From an uncultured Eubacteriales bacterium (GTDB lineage Bacteria > Bacillota > Clostridia > Oscillospirales > CAG-272): a stretch of 48,378 nt of DNA. The notes below the pieces were generated by a model. It did no database searches and had not been told where the DNA came from. It saw nothing but the letters and a program-made list of their open reading frames with translations. A program made the translations under genes and the position numbers. The stretch covers positions 1 to 48,378 of the forward strand of contig CAKRSS010000009.1 in NCBI GenBank assembly GCA_934401725.1, written 5' to 3'. This document shows positions 1 to 9,123 of the stretch, in pieces; within the stretch, counting starts at the first letter, position 1; each line of letters starts with the position of its first letter.

Positions 1-1139
1 ACCATTGGGTAAGCAGAGGTGGAGGTGGTGAGCAGAGAGGTGACGGTGGCGCCGTTTGTGTCCTCGGCAACGCGGATGCCGTGCGCGCGGGGAGTGTAGA
101 TTGTGTATCTCGAAATGTAGGCGGTTATCTCGTGCGAGGTGTCGACGGAGGGCTTGATATAGTAGGCGTTGTCCTTATAGTATGAGGAGTTACCCTCGTA
201 TATTATGCCGTCGACGGGGCTCATTCCGTAGTCGGCCATGAGCGACATCAGATTTTTGAACGAGGTGTTGTCGGGCGAGGAGATGAGCATGAGATTGCCG
301 CCCGAGGCGAGGTAGGCGCGCAGGCTGGCGGTCTCGGAGTCGGATAGGTCAAACTTGGGGTTGAATATCACGACGCAGCTTGCGTCCGCGGGAACGGCAT
401 CGGTGAGCGTGAGCATTTCGTAGGAGATGTTGTTCTGCGAGATGAATCCGAGCAGCGTGGAGGAAAAGCTCTGCTCGCCGTGGTTTTCGGCGATATACAC
501 GTGCGGGATGCTCTCGAGCGTCACGTACTCGACGGCCTTGGTTATGGTGTCGTCGCCGTAGAAATACTGGACGGTCTCATAGCCGCTGCTTTCTGCGTAG
601 CGGAAGTAGGTGTAGTAGCTTTTGTAGACGCTCGCGGGGACGATGCCGAGACCGTAGCTCTGGTCGAGCATGGAGTTGTAGTAGTAGAACAGCTCAGTAG
701 CGTCGACGATTTTGTAGCGCCGGCCGCTCTCGATTATCAGGCTGAGGTCGGAGGGCTGCTCGTCGCCCTCGGCGAGATACTTATCAAGCGCGGTGGGGTT
801 TTTGACCGGGTCGAGCACGCGCAGCTTGAGGTGCGACGACATGGAGACGTATTTGTTGAGGAAAATCTCAAGGCTGGAGTCGGTCGAGCCACTCTGGCAT
901 ATCCAGTTGACGGTGACGTCCTCGTCGAGCGCCGAGATGTACTTTTGGGTGCCGTCCGATATGGTGTAGAGGCCGTTCGCGCTGGTGTCAAACGTTGTGA
1001 GCGAGGAGGGAAGCAGACCGACCAAAAGGTTGACGACCACGATGACGGCAAGCACGACTACCGACACTACGAAGGTGTATGTGCCCATTTTTGTCGTTCT
1101 GCCGACGCGGCGGGAGGGGGTATTTTTGTTGTTTTCCAT
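1..1139 (-). CDS. GldG-like auxiliary protein of ABC exporter (3' end cut by window)
   Basis: I read this frame directly: it starts at the ATG ending at 1139, preceded by GAGGAGG with 6-base spacing, and stays open to base 1. After a basic N-terminus (MENNKNTPSRRVGR) comes one membrane helix around residues 20-45 ending in NLLVGLLPSS, then an extracytoplasmic part with FDTSANGLYTIS and a Rossmann-like stretch (VYIAENHGEQSF, VVIFNPKFDLSD, YLASGGNLMLISS) typical of the GldG/ABC-transporter auxiliary family. The C-terminus is missing. It lies 12 bases after the permease gene and is surely cotranscribed. In Bacteroidetes GldG works with GldA and GldF in gliding; in Firmicutes the same trio occurs without gliding and its substrate is not known. 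Family assignment is by motif recognition; no function beyond being an exporter subunit can be claimed. Confidence 0.78.
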   Translation of the reverse strand, partial: MENNKNTPSRRVGRTTKMGTYTFVVSVVVLAVIVVVNLLVGLLPSSLTTFDTSANGLYTISDGTQKYISALDEDVTVNWICQSGSTDSSLEIFLNKYVSMSSHLKLRVLDPVKNPTALDKYLAEGDEQPSDLSLIIESGRRYKIVDATELFYYYNSMLDQSYGLGIVPASVYKSYYTYFRYAESSGYETVQYFYGDDTITKAVEYVTLESIPHVYIAENHGEQSFSSTLLGFISQNNISYEMLTLTDAVPADASCVVIFNPKFDLSDSETASLRAYLASGGNLMLISSPDNTSFKNLMSLMADYGMSPVDGIIYEGNSSYYKDNAYYIKPSVDTSHEITAYISRYTIYTPRAHGIRVAEDTNGATVTSLLTTSTSAYPM

Positions 1140-1151
1140 TGCTGCACCTCC

Positions 1152-2015
1152 TCAGTTCCAGCGGCGTCTGTCAAGCGACTGGACGCACAGGAACAGAAAA
1201 TACGCTGTCACAGATATAAAGAAAACCACTGATTTAAGGTCGAAATTTCCTGAATTGAGATCATAAAAACGGTCGTAGAGCGAGAGAGACGAGAGCAACT
1301 TCGGAAACAGTCCCTCGAACAGCGTGCTCTTGAAGAAGTAGACCGCACAGGTCGGTATGACCATGACGGCGGCGCCGATGACTCCGACATTTGGGTTCTT
1401 GGTTAGCCGCCAGACAAGCACTGCGAGCGCCGCCTCAAGCACGATAAAGCCGATGAAGGACGCCAGCGCCGAGGACGGGATCAGCGCGATGAAGATGGGA
1501 AGCAGCAGCAGAAACGCCAGTATTCCGACGCAGATGAGCGCCGAGATGAGCGGGCTTTCGGTCAGCGACGAGATGAACATGCAGATGGCCGTCAGCGAGA
1601 CGCCGAGCAGAAACAGCGCGAGAATGGCGCTGTAGCTTGCGCCGTAATACATGTGACCGTAGGCGCTGAGAATGATGGGGTAGAGCAGCATTACGAGAAT
1701 CGGTATCGCAAGCACCGCGACGATGGCGAAGAACTTGCCGAGTATTATGTCGCTTGTCCGCAGCGGCAGCGAGAAGAGCAGCTTATCCGTGCGGTTGTTT
1801 CTGTCCTCGGACAGCGAGCGCATGGTCATGATGGGGATGAACACCAGAAATGCGATGCCGGTGAACTGTATCGCGTACCGGAAGGACGAGTACCCTATGA
1901 CGAGATTGAACACCGTGACGCAGACGCCGGTGAACAGCAGCAGCACTGCTATACATATCTCGCCCGTAACGTTGCGCATGAGCGATTTGAATTCGCGCTT
2001 GAATATGGCGGTCAT
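1152..2015 (-). CDS. ABC-2 type permease (GldF-like)
   Basis: 287-residue membrane protein with about six hydrophobic segments. It begins with the cytoplasmic MTAIFKREFKSLMRN, and the PIMTMRSLSEDR and KLLFSLPLRTSDIILGK segments after the second helix are characteristic of ABC-2 permeases of the GldF/NosY kind. It ends in the polar tail VQSLDRRRWN. The start ATG overlaps the stop of the ATPase gene (ATGA), so the two are translationally coupled. It should form the membrane channel with the adjacent ATPase and the GldG-like protein. The substrate cannot be told from sequence. Confidence 0.88.
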   Translation of the reverse strand: MTAIFKREFKSLMRNVTGEICIAVLLLFTGVCVTVFNLVIGYSSFRYAIQFTGIAFLVFIPIMTMRSLSEDRNNRTDKLLFSLPLRTSDIILGKFFAIVAVLAIPILVMLLYPIILSAYGHMYYGASYSAILALFLLGVSLTAICMFISSLTESPLISALICVGILAFLLLLPIFIALIPSSALASFIGFIVLEAALAVLVWRLTKNPNVGVIGAAVMVIPTCAVYFFKSTLFEGLFPKLLSSLSLYDRFYDLNSGNFDLKSVVFFISVTAYFLFLCVQSLDRRRWN

Positions 2016-3088
2016 TGCTTGTTGTCCTCCTTTTTGTCGTGGTTGTCGGCATCGGTTCCGGTGGGCTCTTCGGAATCGTCGGAATCGTCGGATTCCTCGG
2101 ACTCCTCGGAATCGTCGGCCTCTTCCGGCTCTGCCTCCGCCGGGTCGGGCGCAGCAGGGGTGTCGGTGAGTGCGAGGAATATGCTCTCAAGCGACGACAC
2201 CTCGCGCTCCATCTCGAGCATTGCGCAGCGCTTCTCGGCCATCGAGAAGAACAGCGTGTCGCGCAGGTCGCTGTCGCGCGAGACGCTGAGCCTGTAATCG
2301 TGCACGCCGTCCTCGGGGGAGGGCAGTGTTTCGATTGACTCGATTCCCTCGATGCCGTCGAGCACGGACAGAATGGCCTCCTCGTCCCCGCGGACGGAGA
2401 TGTGCAGGCTGTCGTAGGGGCTCACCTGGCTGTTTAGATTTTCAAGCGTGTCGTCGGCGACGATTTTGCCGTGGCTGATTATAATGACGTTCTCGCAGAC
2501 CGCCGCCACCTCGGCGAGAATGTGGCTGCTGAGGATGACGGTTTTGTTCTGTCCGAGCGTGCGGATGAGGTCGCGGATCTCGATAATCTGCTTTGGATCG
2601 AGTCCGACCGTCGGCTCGTCGAGAATTATTATGTCGGGATTGCCGAGCATGGCCTGCGCGATGCCCACTCTCTGACGGTAGCCCTTGGAGAGGTTGCGTA
2701 TGAGTCTGTCGCGGACGTCCTCAAGCTCGGTCAGCCCCATGACCTCGCGCACCTGCCGGAACGTCGCCTCATACTCGACGCCCTTGGCCTCCGCTACGAA
2801 CATGAGGTATTCGTAGGGCGTCATGTCGGTGTACAGCGGCGGAATTTCGGGAAGATAGCCGATACAGCGCTTGGCCTCGAGCGGTTCCTCGAAAATGTCG
2901 TGCCCGCACACGCGGACAGAGCCCTCCGTGGCGGCAAGGCAGCCTGTGATTATGTTCATGGTCGTGGACTTTCCGGCGCCGTTCGGGCCGAGAAGACCGT
3001 ATATCTTGCCGGGCTCAATTGTAAAGCTGATGTTATCTACCGCCGTGTTGGGACCGTAGCGCTTTGTTAGATTCCTTACTTCTATCAA
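2012..3088 (-). CDS. ABC transporter ATPase (GldA-like) with acidic tail
   Basis: 358 residues. Walker A is GLLGPNGAGKSTT (near residues 32-44), the signature is LSKGYRQRVGIAQ, Walker B is IIILDEPTVGLDP, and the switch is VILSSHI, so the nucleotide-binding domain is complete. The start is a TTG at 3086-3088, chosen because GGAGGA lies 7 bases upstream and the sequence immediately reads MIEVRNLTKRYG. Residues from about 313 to the end form an acidic, low-complexity tail rich in Ser, Asp and Glu, coded by repeated GAN/TCN codons; such a tail is not needed for ATP hydrolysis. First gene of the exporter operon, energising the two membrane partners downstream. Confidence 0.93.
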   Translation of the reverse strand: MIEVRNLTKRYGPNTAVDNISFTIEPGKIYGLLGPNGAGKSTTMNIITGCLAATEGSVRVCGHDIFEEPLEAKRCIGYLPEIPPLYTDMTPYEYLMFVAEAKGVEYEATFRQVREVMGLTELEDVRDRLIRNLSKGYRQRVGIAQAMLGNPDIIILDEPTVGLDPKQIIEIRDLIRTLGQNKTVILSSHILAEVAAVCENVIIISHGKIVADDTLENLNSQVSPYDSLHISVRGDEEAILSVLDGIEGIESIETLPSPEDGVHDYRLSVSRDSDLRDTLFFSMAEKRCAMLEMEREVSSLESIFLALTDTPAAPDPAEAEPEEADDSEESEESDDSDDSEEPTGTDADNHDKKEDNKQ

Positions 3089-3124
3089 CAGCGTATCCTC
3101 CGTACTTACAGTTATTTACCACTT

Positions 3125-3152
3125 ATTATACTATAAATTATCCCTGTGTCAA
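3125..3152 (-). promoter_or_regulatory. SigA-type promoter of the ABC exporter operon
   Basis: On the minus strand, TTGACA (3152-3147) and TATAAT (3130-3125) are separated by 16 bases. Transcription would start near 3118, about 30 bases before the TTG start codon of the ATPase gene. Confidence 0.75.
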
Positions 3153-3267
3153 GCACATGAAGTAAATTTGATATTTTTGTGATTGTTTATTTCGAAAGCC
3201 GTAAATAGGGAGGTGCGGTCAGGTGTAAAAATAATTGCGGAAAACGCTGAAAATTCGAAAAGCATAC

Positions 3268-3296
3268 TTGAAATAAATGGAACGCCATAGTATAAT
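3268..3296 (+). promoter_or_regulatory. SigA-type promoter of the glycogen operon
   Basis: TTGAAA (3268-3273), 17-base spacer, TATAAT (3291-3296). The start point would be near 3303, leaving an unusually long untranslated leader of about 147 bases before glgB. Confidence 0.75.
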
Positions 3297-3393
3297 ATAA
3301 GTTGAAGATAAAAACTGATGAGTACAGACCCGTATTACGACAGAATTTTCCGCACCCGAATGATAAAATAAAGTTACGGGCGATGGGAACGGA

Positions 3394-3420
3394 ATTGTTT
3401 ACCGCCATGCGGGAAACAAT
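3394..3420 (+). promoter_or_regulatory. leader stem-loop upstream of glgB
   Basis: ATTGTTT (3394-3400) pairs with AAACAAT (3414-3420), and inside it CCGC pairs with GCGG around a 3-base loop, leaving one A/G mismatch. The hairpin ends 17 bases before the GGAGGA ribosome binding site (3438-3443). It has no U-run, so it is not a plain terminator; a stability or regulatory role is inference. Confidence 0.45.
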
Positions 3421-3449
3421 ATAATGCAAAACGGCGCGGAGGATGTTCT

Positions 3450-5312
3450 ATGGCACAGGAAATGGCACCCTACTTATTCCATCAGGGGACAAACTATAAG
3501 GTATATGAATATCTCGGCGCGCACTGTGAGGGAGACGGCTTTGTCTTCCGCGTGTGGGCTCCGGGCGCCGATGAGGTGTACGTGATCGGCGAGTTCAATA
3601 ACTGGGACATGTCGTGCCCTATGCGCCGCGTGACTGAGGGCGGTGTGTGGGAGGCTTCGTGCGCGGCGCACGCAGGACAGATGTACAAGTTCCGCATAGT
3701 GAGTCCGCACGGGACGGCGGACAAGGCCGACCCGTACGCCTTCCGGACGGAGGTGCCGCCAGGCACCGCGTCGGTGCTCTGCGACATACCGCAGTTTGAG
3801 TGGCACGACGGCGCGTGGCTCGCCCGCCGCCGCGAGACCATGAACAAGAGCGAATTTTACCGTCAGCCCATGAATATATATGAGTTGCACATCGGCTCAT
3901 GGAAGCACCGCGCGGACGGACATCCGCTCTGCTACGCCGAGCTTGCCGACGAGTTGGCTCCATACGTCAAGCAGATGGGGTACACGCACGTCGAGTTTCT
4001 GCCGGTGATGGAGCACCCCTACGCTCCGTCGTGGGGGTATCAGGTGACCGGATACTACGCGCCGAGCTCGCGCTTCGGCGATCCGGCGGGGCTTATGACG
4101 CTTATCGACCGGCTGCACGCCGCCGGTATCGGCGTGATACTTGACTGGGTTCCGGCGCACTTCCCGAAGGACGCGCACGGGCTTTACGAATTCGACGGCG
4201 GCCCGCTCTACGAATACCAGGGTGGCGACAGAATGGAGCACGCCGGCTGGGGCACGCGCCGCTTCGACGTCGGGCGGCAGGAGGTTGAGAGCTTTCTCGT
4301 GTCGAACGCCGAGTTCTGGGCGGGCATCTATCACGCCGACGGACTGCGGGTGGATGCCGTGGCGTCCATGCTCTACCTCGACTACGACCGCGCACCGGGC
4401 GAGTGGGTGCCGAATGTTTACGGCGACAACCGCTGTCTCGAGGCCATTGCCTTCTTCCGCAAGCTGAACGGGCATATGGCCGGTCAGCACCCGGACGTGC
4501 TGATGATTGCCGAGGAGTCGAGCGCGTGGGCGCACATCACCGACGACTCGACCGACGGACTCGGCTTCTCACTCAAGTGGAACATGGGCTGGATGCACGA
4601 CGCGCTCGACTATATCGCCGAGGAGTCACTGTTCCGCAAATATCACCACAACAAGCTGACATTCTCGCTGACGTACGCGTTCGGGGAGAAGTATGTTCTG
4701 CCGATTTCGCACGACGAGGTGGTGCACGGCAAAAAGTCGCTGCTCGACAAAATGTCGGGCGACTACTGGCAAAAGTTCGCGACGGCGCGCACCTTCGGCG
4801 TTTATATGATGACACACCCCGGCAAAAAGCTGAATTTCATGGGCAACGAGATAGGGCAGTTCCGCGAGTGGGACGACGCAGGGCAGATCGAATGGTTTCT
4901 GCTCGACTATCCGTCGCACGCGGGGTATCAGCTGTTCTGGGCGGATATAAACCATTTCTATCTCACCCACCCATCCCTGTGGTACGACGACGGAGGCTGG
5001 GACGGCTTCCGCTGGATTGACCCGGACGACGCCGAGAGGAGCGTCTATTCGTACTGCCGGCGCATGCGTCCGGGGGACGAGGAGCTGATTGTGGTGCTCA
5101 ACTTCACACCCGTTGTCCGACATGATTATGAGCTGAACGTCGGCACGGCAGGGAAGTACGAGCAGCTGTTTAACAGCGACGAGAGCCGTTACGGCGGCAG
5201 CGGCGTCACAAACACCGCGCTTGAGGCCGACGAGGACGGCATATTAAGACTGACATTGCCTCCGCTGGGGGCGTTAATACTGCGTGCGCGCGAGCGCACG
5301 GGAAAGGCGTAG
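3450..5312 (+). CDS. glgB: 1,4-alpha-glucan branching enzyme
   Basis: Forms alpha-1,6 branches in glycogen. 620 residues, in the range of short bacterial GlgB proteins that lack the extra N-terminal domain of the E. coli enzyme. An N-terminal CBM48-like module (GFVFRVWAPGADEVYVIG, EFNNW) is followed by the GH13 barrel: catalytic nucleophile D302 in GLRVDAVASM, acid/base E355 in MIAEES, and transition-state HD at 421-422 in ISHDEVVHGKKSL, the last motif being specific to branching enzymes. GGAGGA ends 6 bases before the chosen ATG. First gene of the glycogen operon; glgC begins 4 bases after its stop codon. A cytoplasmic enzyme with no signal peptide. Confidence 0.97.
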   Translation: MAQEMAPYLFHQGTNYKVYEYLGAHCEGDGFVFRVWAPGADEVYVIGEFNNWDMSCPMRRVTEGGVWEASCAAHAGQMYKFRIVSPHGTADKADPYAFRTEVPPGTASVLCDIPQFEWHDGAWLARRRETMNKSEFYRQPMNIYELHIGSWKHRADGHPLCYAELADELAPYVKQMGYTHVEFLPVMEHPYAPSWGYQVTGYYAPSSRFGDPAGLMTLIDRLHAAGIGVILDWVPAHFPKDAHGLYEFDGGPLYEYQGGDRMEHAGWGTRRFDVGRQEVESFLVSNAEFWAGIYHADGLRVDAVASMLYLDYDRAPGEWVPNVYGDNRCLEAIAFFRKLNGHMAGQHPDVLMIAEESSAWAHITDDSTDGLGFSLKWNMGWMHDALDYIAEESLFRKYHHNKLTFSLTYAFGEKYVLPISHDEVVHGKKSLLDKMSGDYWQKFATARTFGVYMMTHPGKKLNFMGNEIGQFREWDDAGQIEWFLLDYPSHAGYQLFWADINHFYLTHPSLWYDDGGWDGFRWIDPDDAERSVYSYCRRMRPGDEELIVVLNFTPVVRHDYELNVGTAGKYEQLFNSDESRYGGSGVTNTALEADEDGILRLTLPPLGALILRARERTGKA

Positions 5313-5316
5313 AAGA

Positions 5317-6495
5317 ATGTTCAAGAAAAAAGAGTGCGTGGCCATGCTACTGGCCGGCGGACAGGGCAGTCGCCTGTATGCCCTGACCAAGCATACCGCC
5401 AAGCCTGCGGTGCAGTTTGGCGGTAAGTACAGAATCATTGATTTCCCCCTTTCAAACTGCGTCAATTCCGGCATAGATACCGTCGGAGTGCTGACACAGT
5501 ATCAGCCGTTGGTGCTCAATGACTACATGGGCAACGGCCTGCCGTGGGACCTCGACCGGACCTTCGGCGGTCTCAAAATTCTGCCGCCCTATCAGGGCAA
5601 CGAAGGCGCTGACTGGTACCGCGGCACCGCAAACGCGATTTACCAGAACCTCGAGTTCATCGACATGTTCGACCCGGAGTACGTCCTCGTGCTCTCCGGC
5701 GACCATATTTACAAGATGGACTACTCCAAGATGCTTGACTGCCACAAGCGCACGGGCGCGTCCTGCACCATCGCGGTGCTCGAGGTGCCGCTTGAGGAAG
5801 CCAGCCGCTTCGGCATCATGACGACGGATGAGAGCGGCCGCATAGTCCGCTTCACAGAAAAGCCGGCGCACCCCGAGAGCACAAAGGCGTCGATGGGTAT
5901 TTATATTTTCGACCGTCACACGCTGACGAAATATCTCGAGGAGGACGAGGCAGACAAGTCGTCGTCAAACGATTTCGGCAAGAATGTCATCCCGGCAATG
6001 CTTGCGGCGGGCGAGAGCATGTACGCCTACGCCTTCGACGGCTACTGGAAGGACGTCGGCACGATAAACAGCCTGTGGGAGGCCAACATGGACATGCTGG
6101 GTACCCCTCCGAAGCTCGAGTTGGGCGGGGACAGCTGGCGCATATATTCACGTCACTATTGCCAGCCGCCGCAGTATATCGGCGGTCATGCCATAGTCGA
6201 GAACTCGGTCGTCACCGAGGGGTGCGAGATATACGGCACGGTCAAGAACTGTGTGCTCGGCGCGGGCGTGCGCATAATGCACGGCGCATATGTCAAGGAC
6301 ACAGTCATAATGGACAACGTAACGGTCGGCGAGGGTGCGACAGTGAACTATTCGATAATCGACTCGCAGTCCGTCATCGGAGCGGGGACGCGCATAGGAG
6401 CACCGCGCGGAGAGGGCGTGGGAATTGCCGTCATCGGCACGGGCGTTCACATACCGTCCGGCGCTGAGGTGTTTCCCGGCGACATGATTTCGTGA
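5317..6495 (+). CDS. glgC: glucose-1-phosphate adenylyltransferase, catalytic subunit
   Basis: Makes ADP-glucose from ATP and glucose-1-phosphate, the committed step of glycogen synthesis. I start at ATG 5317 (392 residues), not at the upstream in-frame start inside glgB, because the family begins MFKKKECVAMLLAGGQGSRL. Visible are the nucleotide-binding loop AGGQGSRL (13-20), KPAVQFGGKYRIIDF, the Asp of SGDHIYKMDY, the FTEKP sugar-phosphate loop and the C-terminal left-handed beta-helix with hexapeptide repeats (VENSVVTEGCEIYGTVKNC). The end of glgB carries GGAAAGG as a possible ribosome binding site. Together with the next gene it probably forms the GlgC/GlgD heteromer known from Firmicutes. 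Confidence 0.97.
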   Translation: MFKKKECVAMLLAGGQGSRLYALTKHTAKPAVQFGGKYRIIDFPLSNCVNSGIDTVGVLTQYQPLVLNDYMGNGLPWDLDRTFGGLKILPPYQGNEGADWYRGTANAIYQNLEFIDMFDPEYVLVLSGDHIYKMDYSKMLDCHKRTGASCTIAVLEVPLEEASRFGIMTTDESGRIVRFTEKPAHPESTKASMGIYIFDRHTLTKYLEEDEADKSSSNDFGKNVIPAMLAAGESMYAYAFDGYWKDVGTINSLWEANMDMLGTPPKLELGGDSWRIYSRHYCQPPQYIGGHAIVENSVVTEGCEIYGTVKNCVLGAGVRIMHGAYVKDTVIMDNVTVGEGATVNYSIIDSQSVIGAGTRIGAPRGEGVGIAVIGTGVHIPSGAEVFPGDMIS

Positions 6496-6538
6496 GGACA
6501 AAATATATGAAAAACAATAACAGTCAGGAGGCAAATGT

Positions 6539-7681
6539 ATGACCGCGGCGGGCTTGATTTTTTCCAATATACATGACTCGGGCATTCCCGAGCTTACGCG
6601 TCTGCGCACTATGGCGAGTGTGCCGTTCGGATGCCGCTATCGGCTTGTGGACTTCGCACTGTCCAATTTTGTCAATGCTGATATAGCCAAGGTCGGCATT
6701 ATCACACACAACAATTATCAGTCGCTGCTCGACCACATCGGCTCGGGCAAGGACTGGGATCTCTCACGCCGTTCGGGCGGCATCAAGGTGCTGCCCCCCT
6801 TCATCACCGCGTATGAGAACGCGGCGTCACGGCGGCTGTATTCGTCGCGGCTTGAGGCGCTCTGCGGCGTTATGAACTTCATCACGCGCTGCCGTGAGGA
6901 CTATATCGTGCTCTCGGACTGCGACGCGGTGTACAACGTCGATCTGCGCGAGGTGCTGCGCAGCCACGCCGATTCCGGCGCGGATATAACGGTGGTGACT
7001 GTGAACGTCAACCCCGGACTTGTAAAGCTGGACGGCGACACCGTCGTCGTCCGCGCTGACGACGAGGGGCGTATAAGGGATTTCCTTGAATACACCGCCG
7101 ACATGGAGCAGTCGGACTCGCTCGACATCAGCACCAATATCATGGTGGTCGGTCGCGAGTACCTTGTGAGGCTGGTCAACGACGCGATGGCGCACGGCTA
7201 CACCAGCTTCTACCGCGACATAATGATGCGCCGCCATCGTCACGAGAATTTCAGAGTTTACAGATACTCAGGCTTCTATCGCCTGATAAATTCCATGGCA
7301 TCCTACTTCGACGCCTCCATGAGCCTGCTTGACCCCGGCGCGCGCCAGACTTTGTTCGGCCTCTCAAGCCGCCCGGTGCTCACCAAGGTGCGCAACTCAC
7401 CGCCTACACGCTATACCGCGGATGCGAGCGTGACAAACTCGCTGATAGCCGACGGCTGCGTCATCGAGGGACGCGTCGAGAACTCGATACTGTTCCGCGA
7501 CGTGCACGTCGGAGAGGGAGCCGTGGTCAGGGACTGCATACTTCTCCAGAACACCTACGTGGCCGACCGCTCGGAGCTTAACTGCGTCGTTACCGACAAG
7601 GACGTGCTGATACGCGAGGGGCGCAGACTGTCAGGCTACCGGACGCTGCCGTTCTTCGTAGGGAAGGGGATGAGCGTATGA
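6539..7681 (+). CDS. glgD: glucose-1-phosphate adenylyltransferase-like regulatory subunit
   Basis: 380-residue paralogue of GlgC. The nucleotide-binding loop AGGQGSRL of GlgC is replaced by the region MTAAGLIFSNIHDSG, which is the usual sign of the non-catalytic GlgD partner found beside glgC in Bacilli and Clostridia. Retained are VPFGCRYRLVDF, SDCDAVYNVD and the C-terminal hexapeptide beta-helix (VTNSLIADGCVIEGRVENS). In studied Firmicutes GlgD raises GlgC activity and changes its allostery. AGGAGG lies 7 bases upstream of the ATG. The last codon overlaps the start of glgA (ATGA). Confidence 0.94.
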   Translation: MTAAGLIFSNIHDSGIPELTRLRTMASVPFGCRYRLVDFALSNFVNADIAKVGIITHNNYQSLLDHIGSGKDWDLSRRSGGIKVLPPFITAYENAASRRLYSSRLEALCGVMNFITRCREDYIVLSDCDAVYNVDLREVLRSHADSGADITVVTVNVNPGLVKLDGDTVVVRADDEGRIRDFLEYTADMEQSDSLDISTNIMVVGREYLVRLVNDAMAHGYTSFYRDIMMRRHRHENFRVYRYSGFYRLINSMASYFDASMSLLDPGARQTLFGLSSRPVLTKVRNSPPTRYTADASVTNSLIADGCVIEGRVENSILFRDVHVGEGAVVRDCILLQNTYVADRSELNCVVTDKDVLIREGRRLSGYRTLPFFVGKGMSV

Positions 7682-9120
7682 CGAAGATACTGTTTGTCGG
7701 CGCGGAGGTTATGCCGTTTGCCGCGACCGGCGGGCTTGGTGACGTCTTAGGCTCGCTTCCAGCGGCGCTCGCGCAGGACAAGGATAACGATGTGCGCGTC
7801 GTCATGCCGCTGTATTCCGCCGTCGGGCAGGAGTGGCGGCGGCAGATGAAGACGGAGGCGGTCTTTGAGGTTCAGCTGTCGTGGCGGCGCAAATACTGCG
7901 GTATTCTGTCGCTTGTGCGCGACGGCGTCACCTATTATTTCGTGGACAACGAGTACTACTTCCGCCGCGATTCTCTCTACGGAAGCTATGACGATGCCGA
8001 GCGTTTTGCCTTCTTCTGCATGGCGGTGCCCGAGCTTATGCGGCACGTCGGATTTTATCCGGACGTCCTGCACGCGAACGACTGGCAGTCGGCGCTGAGC
8101 GTTGTCTACCTCAAGAACCTTTATTCGTGGCGCGCGGAGTACAGTCATATCAAAACCGTGTTCACCATACACAACATCGAGTACCAGGGACAGTACGATT
8201 TCGCCATTCTCGGCGACGTTTTCGGCCTTTCCGATCAGACGCGCGATCTTGCGGAGTGGAACGGCTGCATAAACCTCATGAAGGCCGCCATCGTGGCGTC
8301 CGACCGTGTGACGACGGTCAGCCCGCGCTACGCGCAGGAGATACTGACCGACGGCCACGGGCTCGAGCCGGTGCTCTGTCAGCAGGCCGACAAGCTGACG
8401 GGCATTCTCAATGGCATCGATTACAAGTACTACGACCCCGCCACAGACCCCGCGCTGAGCGCGAATTACACCTCGCTTGATCAGTCGGGCAAGACGACTG
8501 ACAAGCTGGCGCTCGGTGAGTCTGTCTCGCTGCCCACCTCGGCCGACGTGCCCATGCTGGCGCTCATCTCCAGACTTGCCTCACATAAGGGGCTTGATTT
8601 GGTGTGCGAAATAGCGTATAATGTTATAGATGAGCTGGGATGCCAGCTGGTGGTGCTCGGCAAGGGCGAGGCGCGCTATGAGGACTTCTTCCGCCGCCTC
8701 GAGGCTGACCGCCCCGGACGCGTGCGCGCGCTTATCGAGTATGACCGCGAGCTGTCGCGCCGTATATATGCGGCGGCGGATGTGTTCGTCATGCCGTCGC
8801 GCCGCGAGCCGTGCGGGCTTTCGCAGATGATAGCCTCGCGTTACGGTGCTATTCCCGTCGTCCGCGAGACGGGCGGGCTGTATGACTCGATAAAGGGTTA
8901 TTGGGAGCAGGACGGCCAGATGCACGGCAACGGCTTCACATTTGCAAATTACAGCTCTGCCGAGCTTTACGACCGCATACGTGCGGCGCTCGGGCTGTGG
9001 CGTGATGCCTCCCGTCGCGACCGCTTCGTCCGCAAGATAATGGACGTTGATTTTTCGTGGGGCGCGTCTGCTGCCCGCTACCAACAGCTTTACCGCGAGC
9101 TTATCGAGGAGAAGAATTGA
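7678..9120 (+). CDS. glgA: glycogen synthase (ADP-glucose), GT5
   Basis: Elongates alpha-1,4-glucan from ADP-glucose. 480 residues, normal size. The N-terminal GT5 motif reads PFAATGGLGDV, with Ala where the classical KTGGL has Lys; the C-terminal GT-B half has PSRREPCGLSQM and ETGGLYDSI, and the HxND motif appears as DVLHANDWQS. TIHNIEYQG is the other family hallmark. The start overlaps the glgD stop by four bases, and glgP follows after 3 bases, so expression is coupled. The first residue of the KTGGL motif being Ala should be compared with other clostridial GlgA sequences before anything is made of it. Confidence 0.97.
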   Translation: MTKILFVGAEVMPFAATGGLGDVLGSLPAALAQDKDNDVRVVMPLYSAVGQEWRRQMKTEAVFEVQLSWRRKYCGILSLVRDGVTYYFVDNEYYFRRDSLYGSYDDAERFAFFCMAVPELMRHVGFYPDVLHANDWQSALSVVYLKNLYSWRAEYSHIKTVFTIHNIEYQGQYDFAILGDVFGLSDQTRDLAEWNGCINLMKAAIVASDRVTTVSPRYAQEILTDGHGLEPVLCQQADKLTGILNGIDYKYYDPATDPALSANYTSLDQSGKTTDKLALGESVSLPTSADVPMLALISRLASHKGLDLVCEIAYNVIDELGCQLVVLGKGEARYEDFFRRLEADRPGRVRALIEYDRELSRRIYAAADVFVMPSRREPCGLSQMIASRYGAIPVVRETGGLYDSIKGYWEQDGQMHGNGFTFANYSSAELYDRIRAALGLWRDASRRDRFVRKIMDVDFSWGASAARYQQLYRELIEEKN

Positions 9121-9123
9121 TAT

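Larger units (their letters stand above)
3089..3449. other. 361-base divergent intergenic region
   Basis: AT-rich stretch between the divergent exporter and glycogen operons. It holds the promoter of each operon and a leader of about 147 bases for glgB with a stem-loop near its 3' end. Short open frames here have no ribosome binding site and no recognisable product. Confidence 0.7.

Noticed and set aside
3395..3425. Second promoter (TTGTTT, TATAAT) just before glgB
   Set aside because: The spacing would be 19 bases and the -35 falls inside the leader stem; possible but weaker than the promoter at 3268-3296.
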